Shown: positions 19,478 through 28,451 of the stretch, piece by piece | Numbering within the stretch: the stretch's first letter is position 1 | How the letters are laid out: every line of letters starts with the position of its first letter | Source: Streptomyces asiaticus | Lineage (GTDB): Bacteria; Actinomycetota; Actinomycetes; Streptomycetales; Streptomycetaceae | Assembly (NCBI RefSeq): GCF_018138715.1 | Contig: NZ_JAGSHX010000006.1 | Span: 930,001-994,000, forward strand | Direction of reading: 5' to 3' | DNA: 64,000 bases | The notes under the pieces: generated by a model | Databases searched by the model: none | Seen by the model: the letters and a program-made list of their open reading frames with translations, nothing else | What the model was told of the DNA's origin: nothing | Made by a program: the position numbers and the translations under genes

Positions 19478-21018
19478 CGGTGCTGCTCTCCTGGGTTCTG
19501 CCACTGCTGGGAGTCGTCGGCGGGCGGGGCGGGCGGGACACGCGGCTCGAACAGGCCGCGGGGCTGCGGGGCACCGGGGGGCCGCGGGGCGTCGGGGGCC
19601 GGTACGACGGCGGGCCAGGGCTCCCGGGAGCCCTGGTCAGGTGCCGTCCGCGGGTACGGCCGCTCGGGGGTGCGCTGAGCGGGTACGTGCACCGGCGCGT
19701 ACCGGGTCTCGTACGCCTCCGGGTAACCCTGGTAGGGGTCCAGGCGGGGCGCGTACAGCTGGACCGTGTCCACGTGCTCGACATGGCGCTCGTCGCCCGC
19801 CGGCGCGGCCGGTGCCGCCGGGGTGTCATCGGCGCTCTCGTCGGGCGGCAGCTCGGCGAGGTGCTCCAGGAGGATCTCGCCCTGGCCGTGGATGTTGCCG
19901 ATGGCGACCAGGGAGGAGTCGGGGCCGAGGCGGCCGAGCAGCTCGGCCATGAACTCCTCGGGATCCCGGCGGTCGCCGCCGAGGTCGACCGCGCGGTCCC
20001 GGTACTGGGCCGGGATGGCGTCGATGGCGGACTTGGCCGGGTGGCCGATGACGAAGACCTGCTCGGGGTCGAGGTCGGGGATGATCTCGCCCATCTGGCC
20101 GTTGCGCTCGACCCGGTCGGGGCGGCAGTTGATGACCACGTTGAGCGGGCGGTGGATGGCACCGAGGTCGAGCAGCTGGTTGATGTTCATCAGCGTCGAC
20201 TCGGGGTCGTTGGCCGCGAAGACGTTGGCGAAGCGCAGCTTCTTGCCGTCCTCGGTGGCGTAGCGCTCGACGGAGAGGACGCCGGGGTCCGGCGGGGCGT
20301 CGTACATGCCCTGGAGGGCGGTCGCGCGGTCGACGCCCACCAGCTCGGCGACGGTGAGCGCGATGGCCACGTTCTCCTTGAAGGTGAACCAGCTGAAGCC
20401 GCGCAGCTCCTCGTCGCTGACCGTCTTGGGGTCGGCGTAGATCAACTGGCAGTTCCGGGCGTCCGCCTCCTCCTGGAGGATGTCGAAGCGGTCCTGCTCG
20501 GCGGTGACGCAGATGCCGTTCTCCGGCATGGACCGGCACAGCGAGCGCGCCACGTCGTCCAGCGTGGGGCCCATCTCGGCGAGGTGGTCCTCACGGACGT
20601 TGCACAGCACGCCGATGGTGGAGCGGATCAGCTTGGACTGGTTGATCTCCTGGAGCGCCGGCATGACCGCCATGCACTCGATGACGAGCGCGTCCGGGTT
20701 GTAGGCGGCGGCGCGGCGCACGATGCCGATCTGCTCGACCACGTTGGCGATGCCGAACTTGCGGTAGACGGGCTCCTCGGTGGCGTCCGGGTGGATGAAG
20801 CGGGCCGCCGTACCGGTGGTCTTGGCCACGGTGGTCAGCCCGCCGCCGCGCAGGGCGCCCGCGCACAGCCGGGTGATGGAGGACTTGCCGCGGATGCCGT
20901 TGACCAGGACCCGGGTGGGGATCACGTCGAGGTTGGTCTGGTGCCGCCGCTGTTCGACGATGCCGGCGATCAGCAGAACGGCCTCGCACACCACGAGCAC
21001 GGTGTAGAGGAAGAGCAC
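19474..21018 (-). CDS. pgsB: Poly-gamma-glutamate synthase ATP-dependent ligase PgsB/CapB
   Basis: A 514-residue protein. A short N-terminal membrane segment (residues 1-20) is followed by a Mur-ligase-like core. The P-loop is VNGIRGKSSITRL (around residues 39-51), then TGTAARFIHPDATEE and VIECMAVMPALQEINQSKLI. The core ends near residue 400. The final 110 residues are a Pro-rich tail not needed for catalysis. It activates the terminal glutamate with ATP and adds the next unit in the gamma linkage, on the cytoplasmic side, together with PgsC. The tail overlaps the start of pgsC by a few bases. The match is strong. Confidence 0.93.
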   Translation of the reverse strand: MLFLYTVLVVCEAVLLIAGIVEQRRHQTNLDVIPTRVLVNGIRGKSSITRLCAGALRGGGLTTVAKTTGTAARFIHPDATEEPVYRKFGIANVVEQIGIVRRAAAYNPDALVIECMAVMPALQEINQSKLIRSTIGVLCNVREDHLAEMGPTLDDVARSLCRSMPENGICVTAEQDRFDILQEEADARNCQLIYADPKTVSDEELRGFSWFTFKENVAIALTVAELVGVDRATALQGMYDAPPDPGVLSVERYATEDGKKLRFANVFAANDPESTLMNINQLLDLGAIHRPLNVVINCRPDRVERNGQMGEIIPDLDPEQVFVIGHPAKSAIDAIPAQYRDRAVDLGGDRRDPEEFMAELLGRLGPDSSLVAIGNIHGQGEILLEHLAELPPDESADDTPAAPAAPAGDERHVEHVDTVQLYAPRLDPYQGYPEAYETRYAPVHVPAQRTPERPYPRTAPDQGSREPWPAVVPAPDAPRPPGAPQPRGLFEPRVPPAPPADDSQQWQNPGEQHR

Positions 21019-21027
21019 GGTGGGGCC

Positions 21028-23199
21028 TCAGTTCCTTCCGACGCCGGCGGGGGTCCGGCTGCCGCCGTCCCGTTTGCGGGGCTGTCCCTGGAGCTGCTGC
21101 CGGATCAGCTCCAGGCTGCGGACCACGGCGCCGACCTCGTCGTGGTGGCGTGGGAACAGCACGGTCTTGCGGTCGCCCGCGGCGAGCGCCTCGGCCTGTC
21201 CGGCCAGGGCGCGCAGGGGCCGTACGACGACGATGTGCAGCCAGCCCAGACAGGCGGCCGCGGCGGTCAGCCCCAGCAGCCCGGCCAGCACGGTCCGGTT
21301 CTGGAGGCTGTACTCGGGAATCGCCAGGCCCGAGGCGGGCTGCCAGCTGGCCAGGCTCCACTGGAGCGACTTGGCCGCGCCGCCGCCGCTGAACGGCGCG
21401 ACGGCCGCGACCCGTACCGCGCCGCCGCGCTGGACGGTGGCGTTGGCCTGCTTGGTGGCGAGCAGCGAGCTCATGTGCGAGGGCGCCTTCTCGAAGGCGA
21501 TATAGCCGGAGTCGCCGCCGATGACCCGGCCCTTGGCGTCCACGACGCGGACCTCGCCCATGCCCTGGCGGCCCAGCAGCGCGTTGACGAACTCGATGCG
21601 GAACTCGCCGACGACGGCGGCGCCGCCCCGGCCGGGCGCCTGGGCGGTCGCGGTGACCACGGGCTTCTTGCCGCCCTCGCCGGTCACCTCGATGGCCTGC
21701 TTCGAGGGGCCCTTTCCGTCCTCGTGGTGGGGGCCGTCACCGGCCCGCGCGAGGATCTCGCCGTCGGCGCCGAGGACGTACATCGACTGGTAGCGGTCGT
21801 GGTCCTGCATGGTGCGCTCCAGGACCTTCTTCATGTCCTCGGGCGTGGTGCGGTCCCCGATCAGGGCGGCGACCGCGGAGAGGTCGGCGTGGCCCTCGTT
21901 GAGCGCGCGGCGTACCCGGTCGCTGAGGGTGATGGTGCGGGACTTCTGGTCGTGGACGAGCTGGACCGGGACCTTGACGGAGGAGTCGGCGCGGTTGAGC
22001 ACCAGCATCAGCGGGACCGACCAGACGAGCAGCAGGACGGCGCAGACGGCGAGCAGGGCGCGGGCGCCCAGGCCCTTGCGCACCGCCGGGCCCGGGGCGT
22101 CGGCGGGCTCGCCCTGGAGCTGTCGGCGCAGCCGCTCGAGGGCTGCGCCCACCCGGGCGGCCTCGCCGGCCCTGGGCACGCTCACCGGGCGGGCGAGGTC
22201 GCCGCGGGTGAGGCGGCGGCTCTCCAGGAACAGCCGGATCAGCGGGCGCTGCACGGTGCCGAGCAGCACCATCACCGCGAGCCCGCCGATGAGCAGCAGG
22301 GCGCCGGCGGCGGCCACGCCGAAGGCGGGGCGGGTGATCTGGGAGACCTTGGCGGAGACGTCGACCTCGGTGACGACGGTCAGCCCAAGGCTGCTGGCGG
22401 TGGTGGGCTCACCGGGCTGGGGCGGGGTGAGCGTGGCGTAGCCGCCGACGGTGCGGACGTCCTCGGCGGCGCCCCCGGTGAGGTGGCCGCTGACGCCGGT
22501 GTAGCCGCCCGAGCCGGGCTCCTTGGCCTTGACGGGGTGCTGCCGGCCCTTGCGCGCGGCGGTCTCGGCGAAGGAGGCGAGCTGCTTCCTGGCCCCCTCG
22601 CCGTCCAGGGCGCCGTGGCTGGAGAGCAGCCGGCCGGTGGAGTCGACGACGCCGATGGCGCGGCCCGGGCCGAGGTCGACGCCGGGGAAGCTGAGGGTGC
22701 TCGAGGCGACGAGCAGTTGCTGCGGCCGGCCCTTCCAGGACAGCAGGGCGGGGATGATCAGCCGGGTCTGGCCGTTCTCCAGGCGGACCATGCGCGGGGC
22801 CAGCCCGTCACCGCGGGAGAGCTTGCTGAGATCGATCGCGGTCAGCGGCACGTTCTCGCCGCGGGCGGCGAGCATCTTGCCCGACTTGATCTCGATGACG
22901 GCGGTGCCACGCCACTTCTGGTAGACCTCGCCGACCTTGTCCAGGACGGTGTCGGCGGAGACCGGCTTGCCCTCGTTGAAGAGGGTCGCGGTGCCGGTGA
23001 GGTCGGTGACCGACTCGTCGAGCGACGCCCGCAGGGCGATGGCGCCGTCCTCGGCGACGTACTGCTGCGAGGTCAGGACCGCCTTGGGGACCAGGGCGTT
23101 GTCCGGTTTGCCCAGGGTGAGGGCGGTGATCCCCGCGAGGGAGAGAAGCAGAACCGACAGTACGGCTATAGGGGGACGAATACCTCCCACAAGCGACAT
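21028..23199 (-). CDS. Two-span membrane protein with HAMP and sensor-like extracytoplasmic regions
   Basis: A 723-residue protein of unknown role at the head of the poly-gamma-glutamate operon. Hydrophobic spans are visible near residues 5-28, 300-325, 388-408 and 630-655, giving two extracytoplasmic domains each followed by a HAMP-like segment (VQRPLIRLFLESRRLTRGDL and VVRPLRALAGQAEALAAGD). No kinase, cyclase or methyl-accepting region follows, so it is not a classical receptor. The start at 23199 has GAAGG 6 nt upstream; the longer frame to 23292 has a polar start. It may sense or help export the polymer in place of PgsA, which is absent. Confidence 0.72.
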   Translation of the reverse strand: MSLVGGIRPPIAVLSVLLLSLAGITALTLGKPDNALVPKAVLTSQQYVAEDGAIALRASLDESVTDLTGTATLFNEGKPVSADTVLDKVGEVYQKWRGTAVIEIKSGKMLAARGENVPLTAIDLSKLSRGDGLAPRMVRLENGQTRLIIPALLSWKGRPQQLLVASSTLSFPGVDLGPGRAIGVVDSTGRLLSSHGALDGEGARKQLASFAETAARKGRQHPVKAKEPGSGGYTGVSGHLTGGAAEDVRTVGGYATLTPPQPGEPTTASSLGLTVVTEVDVSAKVSQITRPAFGVAAAGALLLIGGLAVMVLLGTVQRPLIRLFLESRRLTRGDLARPVSVPRAGEAARVGAALERLRRQLQGEPADAPGPAVRKGLGARALLAVCAVLLLVWSVPLMLVLNRADSSVKVPVQLVHDQKSRTITLSDRVRRALNEGHADLSAVAALIGDRTTPEDMKKVLERTMQDHDRYQSMYVLGADGEILARAGDGPHHEDGKGPSKQAIEVTGEGGKKPVVTATAQAPGRGGAAVVGEFRIEFVNALLGRQGMGEVRVVDAKGRVIGGDSGYIAFEKAPSHMSSLLATKQANATVQRGGAVRVAAVAPFSGGGAAKSLQWSLASWQPASGLAIPEYSLQNRTVLAGLLGLTAAAACLGWLHIVVVRPLRALAGQAEALAAGDRKTVLFPRHHDEVGAVVRSLELIRQQLQGQPRKRDGGSRTPAGVGRN

Positions 23200-23496
23200 G
23201 TCGGCCCTTCGGCGGACCTTGTGCCGCCGCTTCGAACGCGAAGCGGCCACGGATGGGCTCCTCTCATGCAACTCACACCACACAGAGCGCACTCGAGTGC
23301 GATCCGGACCGTCAGACAGCCAGACGGATCAAAGGGTTGCACATCTTAAAGAAAAAATGAGAAAACCTGTTTGGTCCTGACCAAGGCTGGGCAAACGACG
23401 GTCTGCATTCTTTGCCGGTCGTTCATCCGGACGTCACTCTTCGCCCGATTCATCCCGATATGCCCTTGTACAGCGGGCGGTTACGATGAGGCGGTC
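23200..23496. promoter_or_regulatory. Divergent control region of the poly-gamma-glutamate operon
   Basis: About 300 bp between the divergent HAMP-protein gene and the next plus-strand gene. The part at 23335-23380 is strikingly A-rich for this genome, which marks it as promoter DNA. No operator was recognised. Confidence 0.45.
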
Positions 23497-24468
23497 ATGG
23501 CGAAGGTACGAGCGAAGGCGATCACCGTGGCGGCCGTCACGGTCGCGTTCGGCCTGCTCGTGGCGGCATTGAGCACGAATACGATCGCCCGGTGGGGCGG
23601 AGACGACAACAGCCGCGCGTCGGACGGCGTGCGAGCCCCCGAGGTCCCGCTGGAGCGCAGAATCACCGACTTCACGGCCGGGCTCGCCCCCGACGGCGAC
23701 TACCGGGAGCCGCGCCGCGCCGAACGCCGGGACGTCGCCCACGCGGTGGGCCTGATCCTCGACGGACACCCGGACCGCGCCCGCCCGCTCCTCGCCGACG
23801 TCGGCTTCCGGCTCCGTACGCTCACCGACACCGGCACCGGCCGCCGCTACGCCGAGCTGTCCGACCGCACCGCGGACGGCCCCGGCCCGCGCGGCTGGGC
23901 CCGGGTCTATGTGGACCTCTCCGCGCCCGCCCGCTGGTCGGTCCAGGTGCCGCACCCGGTCTCCGACGCGGACACCGAACGGCTCGGCGCGCGCGTGCTC
24001 CTGGGCTCCCCCGGCGGCGTCCTGGTGCTCGCGGGCGCCCACCGCAGGGCCGGGGACGACGATGCCGCCGACGCCGCCCACCGCACGGACTCGGTCTTCG
24101 ACGCGGTCTGCGACGAGCTCGCCCGGCGCGGTCTGCCGGGCGTCCAGATCCACGGCTTCGCCGACGACTCCGCGCCGGGCCGGGACGTCGTCGCCTCCAC
24201 CGGCAAGGGCCGGGCAGGCCGCCCGGACGCCCGCCGCCTCGCGGCCGCCCTGACCGCACGGCACTTCTCCGTCTGCCGCGCCTGGGTCCGCAGCTGCCCC
24301 CTGGAGGGGCGCGACAACGTCCAGGGCCGCAGGGCCGCCACCGAGCATGTGCCGTTCCTGCACATCGAGTTCGCGCGCTCGGTGCGCGCGAGCGACCCAC
24401 GGATCCGGCGCGCGGTGGCGGCCATCGGCACGGTCACCGGGCGGTGGGCGAAGGACGATTCCGGCTGA
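23497..24468 (+). CDS. Secreted or membrane-anchored hypothetical protein
   Basis: A 323-residue protein with an N-terminal hydrophobic anchor (AITVAAVTVAFGLLVAAL) and no domain I can name with confidence. Conserved-looking stretches are GGVLVLAGAHRRAG, RTDSVFDAVCDELARRGLPG, QIHGFADDSAPG and EHVPFLHIEFARSVR. The spaced histidines and acids (AHR, IHGF, HIEF) could be a metal-binding hydrolase site; this is speculation. The ATG at 23497 fits the signal segment; upstream codons are not protein-like. It diverges from the poly-gamma-glutamate operon, so a function with that polymer is possible. Its last 12 codons recur out of frame after the stop. Confidence 0.7.
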   Translation: MAKVRAKAITVAAVTVAFGLLVAALSTNTIARWGGDDNSRASDGVRAPEVPLERRITDFTAGLAPDGDYREPRRAERRDVAHAVGLILDGHPDRARPLLADVGFRLRTLTDTGTGRRYAELSDRTADGPGPRGWARVYVDLSAPARWSVQVPHPVSDADTERLGARVLLGSPGGVLVLAGAHRRAGDDDAADAAHRTDSVFDAVCDELARRGLPGVQIHGFADDSAPGRDVVASTGKGRAGRPDARRLAAALTARHFSVCRAWVRSCPLEGRDNVQGRRAATEHVPFLHIEFARSVRASDPRIRRAVAAIGTVTGRWAKDDSG

Positions 24469-24593
24469 CCGGCCGGCCGGTTCCCACGGTGACCGCCCGG
24501 TGGGCCACGGACGACTCGGGCCACGCGGCGCCCGGCGAATCGTGACGCCTGCGGCGGGCTAAGCGGATCGGCGGAATGCGGCTGCGGTTCGGT

Positions 24594-24647
24594 GGCGCCC
24601 CGCAGGGGCGCGGGGAACTGCGCGACCAGCCACGACGGCGCCGCGGA
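24594..24647. repeat. Streptomyces-type intergenic hairpin repeat
   Basis: GGCGCCCC (24594-24601), loop GCA, GGGGCGC (24605-24611), then CGGGGAACTGCGCGACCAGC and CACGACGG. From memory this string is very common between Streptomyces genes. Here it lies between two convergent genes, where it may serve as a terminator for both. Confidence 0.7.
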
Positions 24648-24684
24648 CGATCGACGGCAGGTCAGGGCACTTCCAGCGGAGCGC

Positions 24685-26943
24685 TTAGCCGCGGGTCGCG
24701 GCCACCGTGAACGCGCTCTTCACCGTCTGCGTCACGCCGTTGCCCTCCGCGTCCGTCCCCGTGACACGCAGCGAGGCTTCCCGCCCCGCCGCCGCGGCCG
24801 GTGTGGTCCAGTCCGCGCGGAACCGGCCCTTGCCGAGCGCCGTGACGGCCGCCGCCGTCCACCGCTCGCCCCCGTCGAAGGACACCTCGACCCTCGCCCT
24901 GGTGACCGCGGGCGCGGCCGCCACGCCCGGTGCGTGCCCGAAGCCGACGACGAGGTGGTCGTCTCCGGCCGGGCTGGTGCCGTCCAGCGCCGCGGCGAGC
25001 CGGTAGTGCGGGACGACGACCGGCAGCGCCGAGCACTCGGCGGGCCCGTCGTACTCGCCCGCCTCCGAGACACAGGTCCAGTTGTCCGGCACGGTCTGGG
25101 CGCCCGAGTGGCCCGAGGAGAAGGTCCACTCGGTGTGCGTGGTCAGCGACTGGTGGAACTCGCCGTTCGTCCTGGTCTGGTCGTACACCACCGTGTACGG
25201 GGCCTTCCGCGGCGGCACGGTCAGGACGCCGCCGGAGACGCCGTCGCCCTCGTACAGGGTCGTGTCGCCGGAGACCACCGCGAAGTGCGAGGAGGTGATG
25301 TCGGACGGGAACGCGAGGGCGTGGTGGTCGGCGGAGTCCATGACCGTGGTCGGGGAGAAGGTGAGGGCGTCGCCCTTGCGGCACGCCGCGCAGTACCACG
25401 CCTCGTCCTCTGCGGCGCCCCGCGCGGGCTCGGTGAAGCCCGGGGCGAGCGGGCCGCGCAGCCAGTCGACCGTGGTGGTCCGGCCGGGCCGCAGAGTCTG
25501 CTTCTCGGACACGAAGCGCCGCTCCCCGGCCTTGAGCCAGTCGTGGTAGGAGGCGCCCGCCGAGCCGCCCACGTACTCGATCCGCCGCGCCGGCGTCTTG
25601 AACGGCTCGGACAGCGCCTCGCCGCTCGACTCGTACGGCAGATACATCAGGCGTGCGACCTCCTGGGCGCGGCCCGGCGTATCGCTGTGGTAGTTGGTCC
25701 GCACGGTGGCCAGTTGGCGTCCGGTGACCTGGTAGTGCTGGTTCTTCGCGATCACACCGGCGGGGTTGGCCAGCTTGAGGTCGTAGGAGTAGGGCGTGGC
25801 CGCGTCCGCGGGCGCCTTGCGGTGGGTGTAGACGTTGAAGCGCAGATCGCCGGTGGTGACGGGGCGGCTGGAGGGCTGTACGTAGACGGGCGCGCCGCTG
25901 GAGACGCCGACGCCGCCGTTGACCGCCACCTCACCCTTGGTGTCGTCGCGCAGGTAGTGGAGGATCAGCTGGTGCTCCTCGGCCGGGCGCGGGGTCGAGA
26001 AGGTGACCCGCTCGGTGGCCTTGCGCAGGTCGAGCACGACATCGGTCCCGGCAGCGCCGTCGGAGACGGTGAACTCGGCGGTGGCCATGTGGATGCCGGT
26101 CGACTCGCCCGCGCGGTCGAAGGTCGGGGCGGAGACCATGGCGCTGTAGCGGCCCGCGGGCACCTCGGCCCTCGCCTCGCCGTCGACGGCCTGGAGGGAC
26201 GGCTCCCGGTAGCGGGTGGCGTCATCGACGTTGGCCAGGGCGAACGGCGTGGTCCCCGGGAGGGGCTTGCCGTCCGTACCGAGCACGGTGACCTTCACGG
26301 GGTGGTCGGCCCGCGTGTGGTCCCGCCGCGCCCGGTCCGCCCGCGCGGCCGGACGTGCAGCGGCCCGTCCACCGGCCGTGGCGACCGCCGGTACGACGGA
26401 GGTGACGCCGCCGAACAGCGGGCGGTCACCGACCGAGCCCTCCGCCGCCTCGGCGCCGACCTGCTTCGCCAGCGCCGCGCCGAAGGCGGGACCCGAACGC
26501 GGCGCCGTGGCGCCTGCTTTGGCCGCGACCCGTACCGGGGTGGTGGTCACCCCGGCCTCGGCGAGGGCGGAGACGTTGAACAGCGCGGGGTCCAGGGTGC
26601 GGCCCAGATACGGCAGCGCGGTCAGCGGAATGACGAAGACATCGTTGTCCAAGCGGCGGGTGACGTAGTCCGCCTCCGCTCCCGGCCGTGGCGCCACGAC
26701 GACGCTCCCGTCCGCGCCGAGCGTCACGCGCTCGCCGGTGACCAGGGTGACGGTGTGGGCCGTGGCGTCAGGAGCCGCAGCGGCAACGGCGGTTGGCGTG
26801 CGCTCCGCAGGGGCGGCCAGGGCGCCGGGAGCGGGGCCCGCCGCCAGCCCGAGGGCGGCCAGGGCGCATCCGGTCGCGAGGGCACGGGCGCCGCGCGCTC
26901 CGGTTCCGCGCGCCGCGGTCCGTCTGATCCGTCGGTACGACAT
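24685..26943 (-). CDS. Large secreted protein resembling the non-catalytic parts of S8 proteases
   Basis: A 752-residue secreted protein. The start at 26943 has GGAAGGA 8 nt upstream and leads into a signal peptide ending near ALAAP. The N-terminus HTVTLVTGERVTLGADGSVV matches the opening of large Streptomyces subtilases. However, no Asp, His or Ser protease motif follows. At about residue 210 the sequence passes straight to a region of beta-sandwich type (HPVKVTVLGTDGKPLPG, SYDLKLANPAGVI) and ends VSFDGGERWTAAAV. It may be a catalytically dead relative that binds substrate or cell surface. No operon partner is evident. Confidence 0.75.
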   Translation of the reverse strand: MSYRRIRRTAARGTGARGARALATGCALAALGLAAGPAPGALAAPAERTPTAVAAAAPDATAHTVTLVTGERVTLGADGSVVVAPRPGAEADYVTRRLDNDVFVIPLTALPYLGRTLDPALFNVSALAEAGVTTTPVRVAAKAGATAPRSGPAFGAALAKQVGAEAAEGSVGDRPLFGGVTSVVPAVATAGGRAAARPAARADRARRDHTRADHPVKVTVLGTDGKPLPGTTPFALANVDDATRYREPSLQAVDGEARAEVPAGRYSAMVSAPTFDRAGESTGIHMATAEFTVSDGAAGTDVVLDLRKATERVTFSTPRPAEEHQLILHYLRDDTKGEVAVNGGVGVSSGAPVYVQPSSRPVTTGDLRFNVYTHRKAPADAATPYSYDLKLANPAGVIAKNQHYQVTGRQLATVRTNYHSDTPGRAQEVARLMYLPYESSGEALSEPFKTPARRIEYVGGSAGASYHDWLKAGERRFVSEKQTLRPGRTTTVDWLRGPLAPGFTEPARGAAEDEAWYCAACRKGDALTFSPTTVMDSADHHALAFPSDITSSHFAVVSGDTTLYEGDGVSGGVLTVPPRKAPYTVVYDQTRTNGEFHQSLTTHTEWTFSSGHSGAQTVPDNWTCVSEAGEYDGPAECSALPVVVPHYRLAAALDGTSPAGDDHLVVGFGHAPGVAAAPAVTRARVEVSFDGGERWTAAAVTALGKGRFRADWTTPAAAAGREASLRVTGTDAEGNGVTQTVKSAFTVAATRG

Positions 26944-27203
26944 GAGGCAGATCCTTCCGTGACGGGGGATCAAGGACGTTGACCCCACAGGTTCGTCCCC
27001 GGAAGAGATCACTTACAGGTACGGACCAAAGCTGGCCGAGAAGTGCCGTTCCGAGGCGTTAACCGAGCGCCCGTCACCACCCGCCATCTCCCGCAGCCTC
27101 CGTGGAGCGGCCACGGTGAATTCGGCCCTCATTCCCACGGAATTCACGCATCCGCCAAGGCCAATGGAAAGGATCTTTCCCCTTTCCCAGGCAGGAGGAG
27201 CCG

Positions 27204-28451
27204 GTGACCGCCGAAAGATCCAACGCGGAGGAGCCACGCTTAAGCATCCGTGGCCCCTCGCGACGCCTCCCCCTGCGGGGCCGTACCCTCCGTTCGCTGG
27301 TGACCGCACTCGCCTTCCCCGTGGCCGGGCTGCTGGCGCTCACCGCGGGAGGGCATCTCCTGCTCCCCTTCGACGGGGTCACCACCCTCGAGGGCAAGAT
27401 CGCCTCCAAGTCGGAGTTCTTCGAGGACGAGAAGGTCCAGCGCATCCTGATGAAACACGGCATCAGGGTGCACATCACCCGTATGGGGTCCCGGGACATC
27501 GCCACCACCGGCTTCGACGGCTATGACTTCGCCTTTCCCTCCGGCCAGCCGGCGGCCGACATGATCAAGAATGACCGCAAGAGCAAGAACGCGTACGCCA
27601 AGGGGCACTCGGCCTTCGTCAGCCCCATTGTCCTCGCCACCTACCGCGAATACGCCGAAACGCTGCGGGACAACGGTCTCGCCAGGCCACGGCAGGGCAT
27701 CGGCGCGGACGAGAACAGCCCGCTCTACTACACCCTCAATATGAAGAGGTTCATCGGGCTGAGCGCGGGCGGGAAGAAATGGAGCGACATCGGCATCGAG
27801 AAGCACCGCACCACGAACGGCAACCGGATCCTGGCCCAGACCTCGAACATCTGCGAGGCCAACCACGCCGGGACGTATCTGGGGCTGGTCGCCTTCGTCG
27901 AGAACGGGAACTCCGTCCCGACGGACAACGCGGCGGCGGACCGTGTGGCCCGGATGATCAAGCCCACTCTGGTGTCCCAGGGGCTTCCCTCGGAGCAGAT
28001 GTTCAAGACGTACGAAGTACCCGAGGGGAAGGGCCTCGCCCCGATCGTGGTGGTGTACGAGCACCAGTACTTCGCCTATCAGATACGGCAGCGGCAGCAG
28101 ACCGGAAAGCCCGACTCGCAGCGGGTGCTGCTCTACCCCTCGACCCAGTTCCTGACCGAGCCCGAGTACATCGCGCTCACCCCCAAGGGGGACCGGCTCG
28201 GGGAACTGCTCGCCAGTGATGGGCAACTCCAGCGCCGGGCGATGGAGTTGGGCTTCCGCGTCCTGGACTCCAGCGGCAAGGCGACCAGCACCGAGCTGTA
28301 CCGGTTCCTGGAGGACCAGGGCATCCCGGCGCCCGCCTCGGCGGCCGACGACACCAAGGCGACACTGCCGAGCCTGCCGCTGCTGGAACGGATGATCACG
28401 TCCGTCGGCGACTGCCCGCCACCGAATCAGACCCCGGAGACATCCTCATGA
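27204..28451 (+). CDS. Membrane-anchored periplasmic-binding-like protein
   Basis: A 415-residue protein that starts at a GTG preceded by AGGAGGAG. An Arg-rich cytoplasmic tail of about 30 residues leads to one membrane span (LVTALAFPVAGLLALTAGGH). The outer part looks like a type-2 solute-binding fold (ITRMGSRDIATTGFDGYDFA, SAFVSPIVLATYREYAETLR). It is the first of three overlapping genes that carry a second binding-like protein and a membrane partner, with no ABC permease or ATPase. The ligand and function are unknown. Confidence 0.75.
   Translation: MTAERSNAEEPRLSIRGPSRRLPLRGRTLRSLVTALAFPVAGLLALTAGGHLLLPFDGVTTLEGKIASKSEFFEDEKVQRILMKHGIRVHITRMGSRDIATTGFDGYDFAFPSGQPAADMIKNDRKSKNAYAKGHSAFVSPIVLATYREYAETLRDNGLARPRQGIGADENSPLYYTLNMKRFIGLSAGGKKWSDIGIEKHRTTNGNRILAQTSNICEANHAGTYLGLVAFVENGNSVPTDNAAADRVARMIKPTLVSQGLPSEQMFKTYEVPEGKGLAPIVVVYEHQYFAYQIRQRQQTGKPDSQRVLLYPSTQFLTEPEYIALTPKGDRLGELLASDGQLQRRAMELGFRVLDSSGKATSTELYRFLEDQGIPAPASAADDTKATLPSLPLLERMITSVGDCPPPNQTPETSS

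Noticed and set aside
19480..23349. 1289-codon plus-strand frame opposite pgsB and the HAMP gene
   Set aside because: It mirrors the real minus-strand genes and has no protein-like features.
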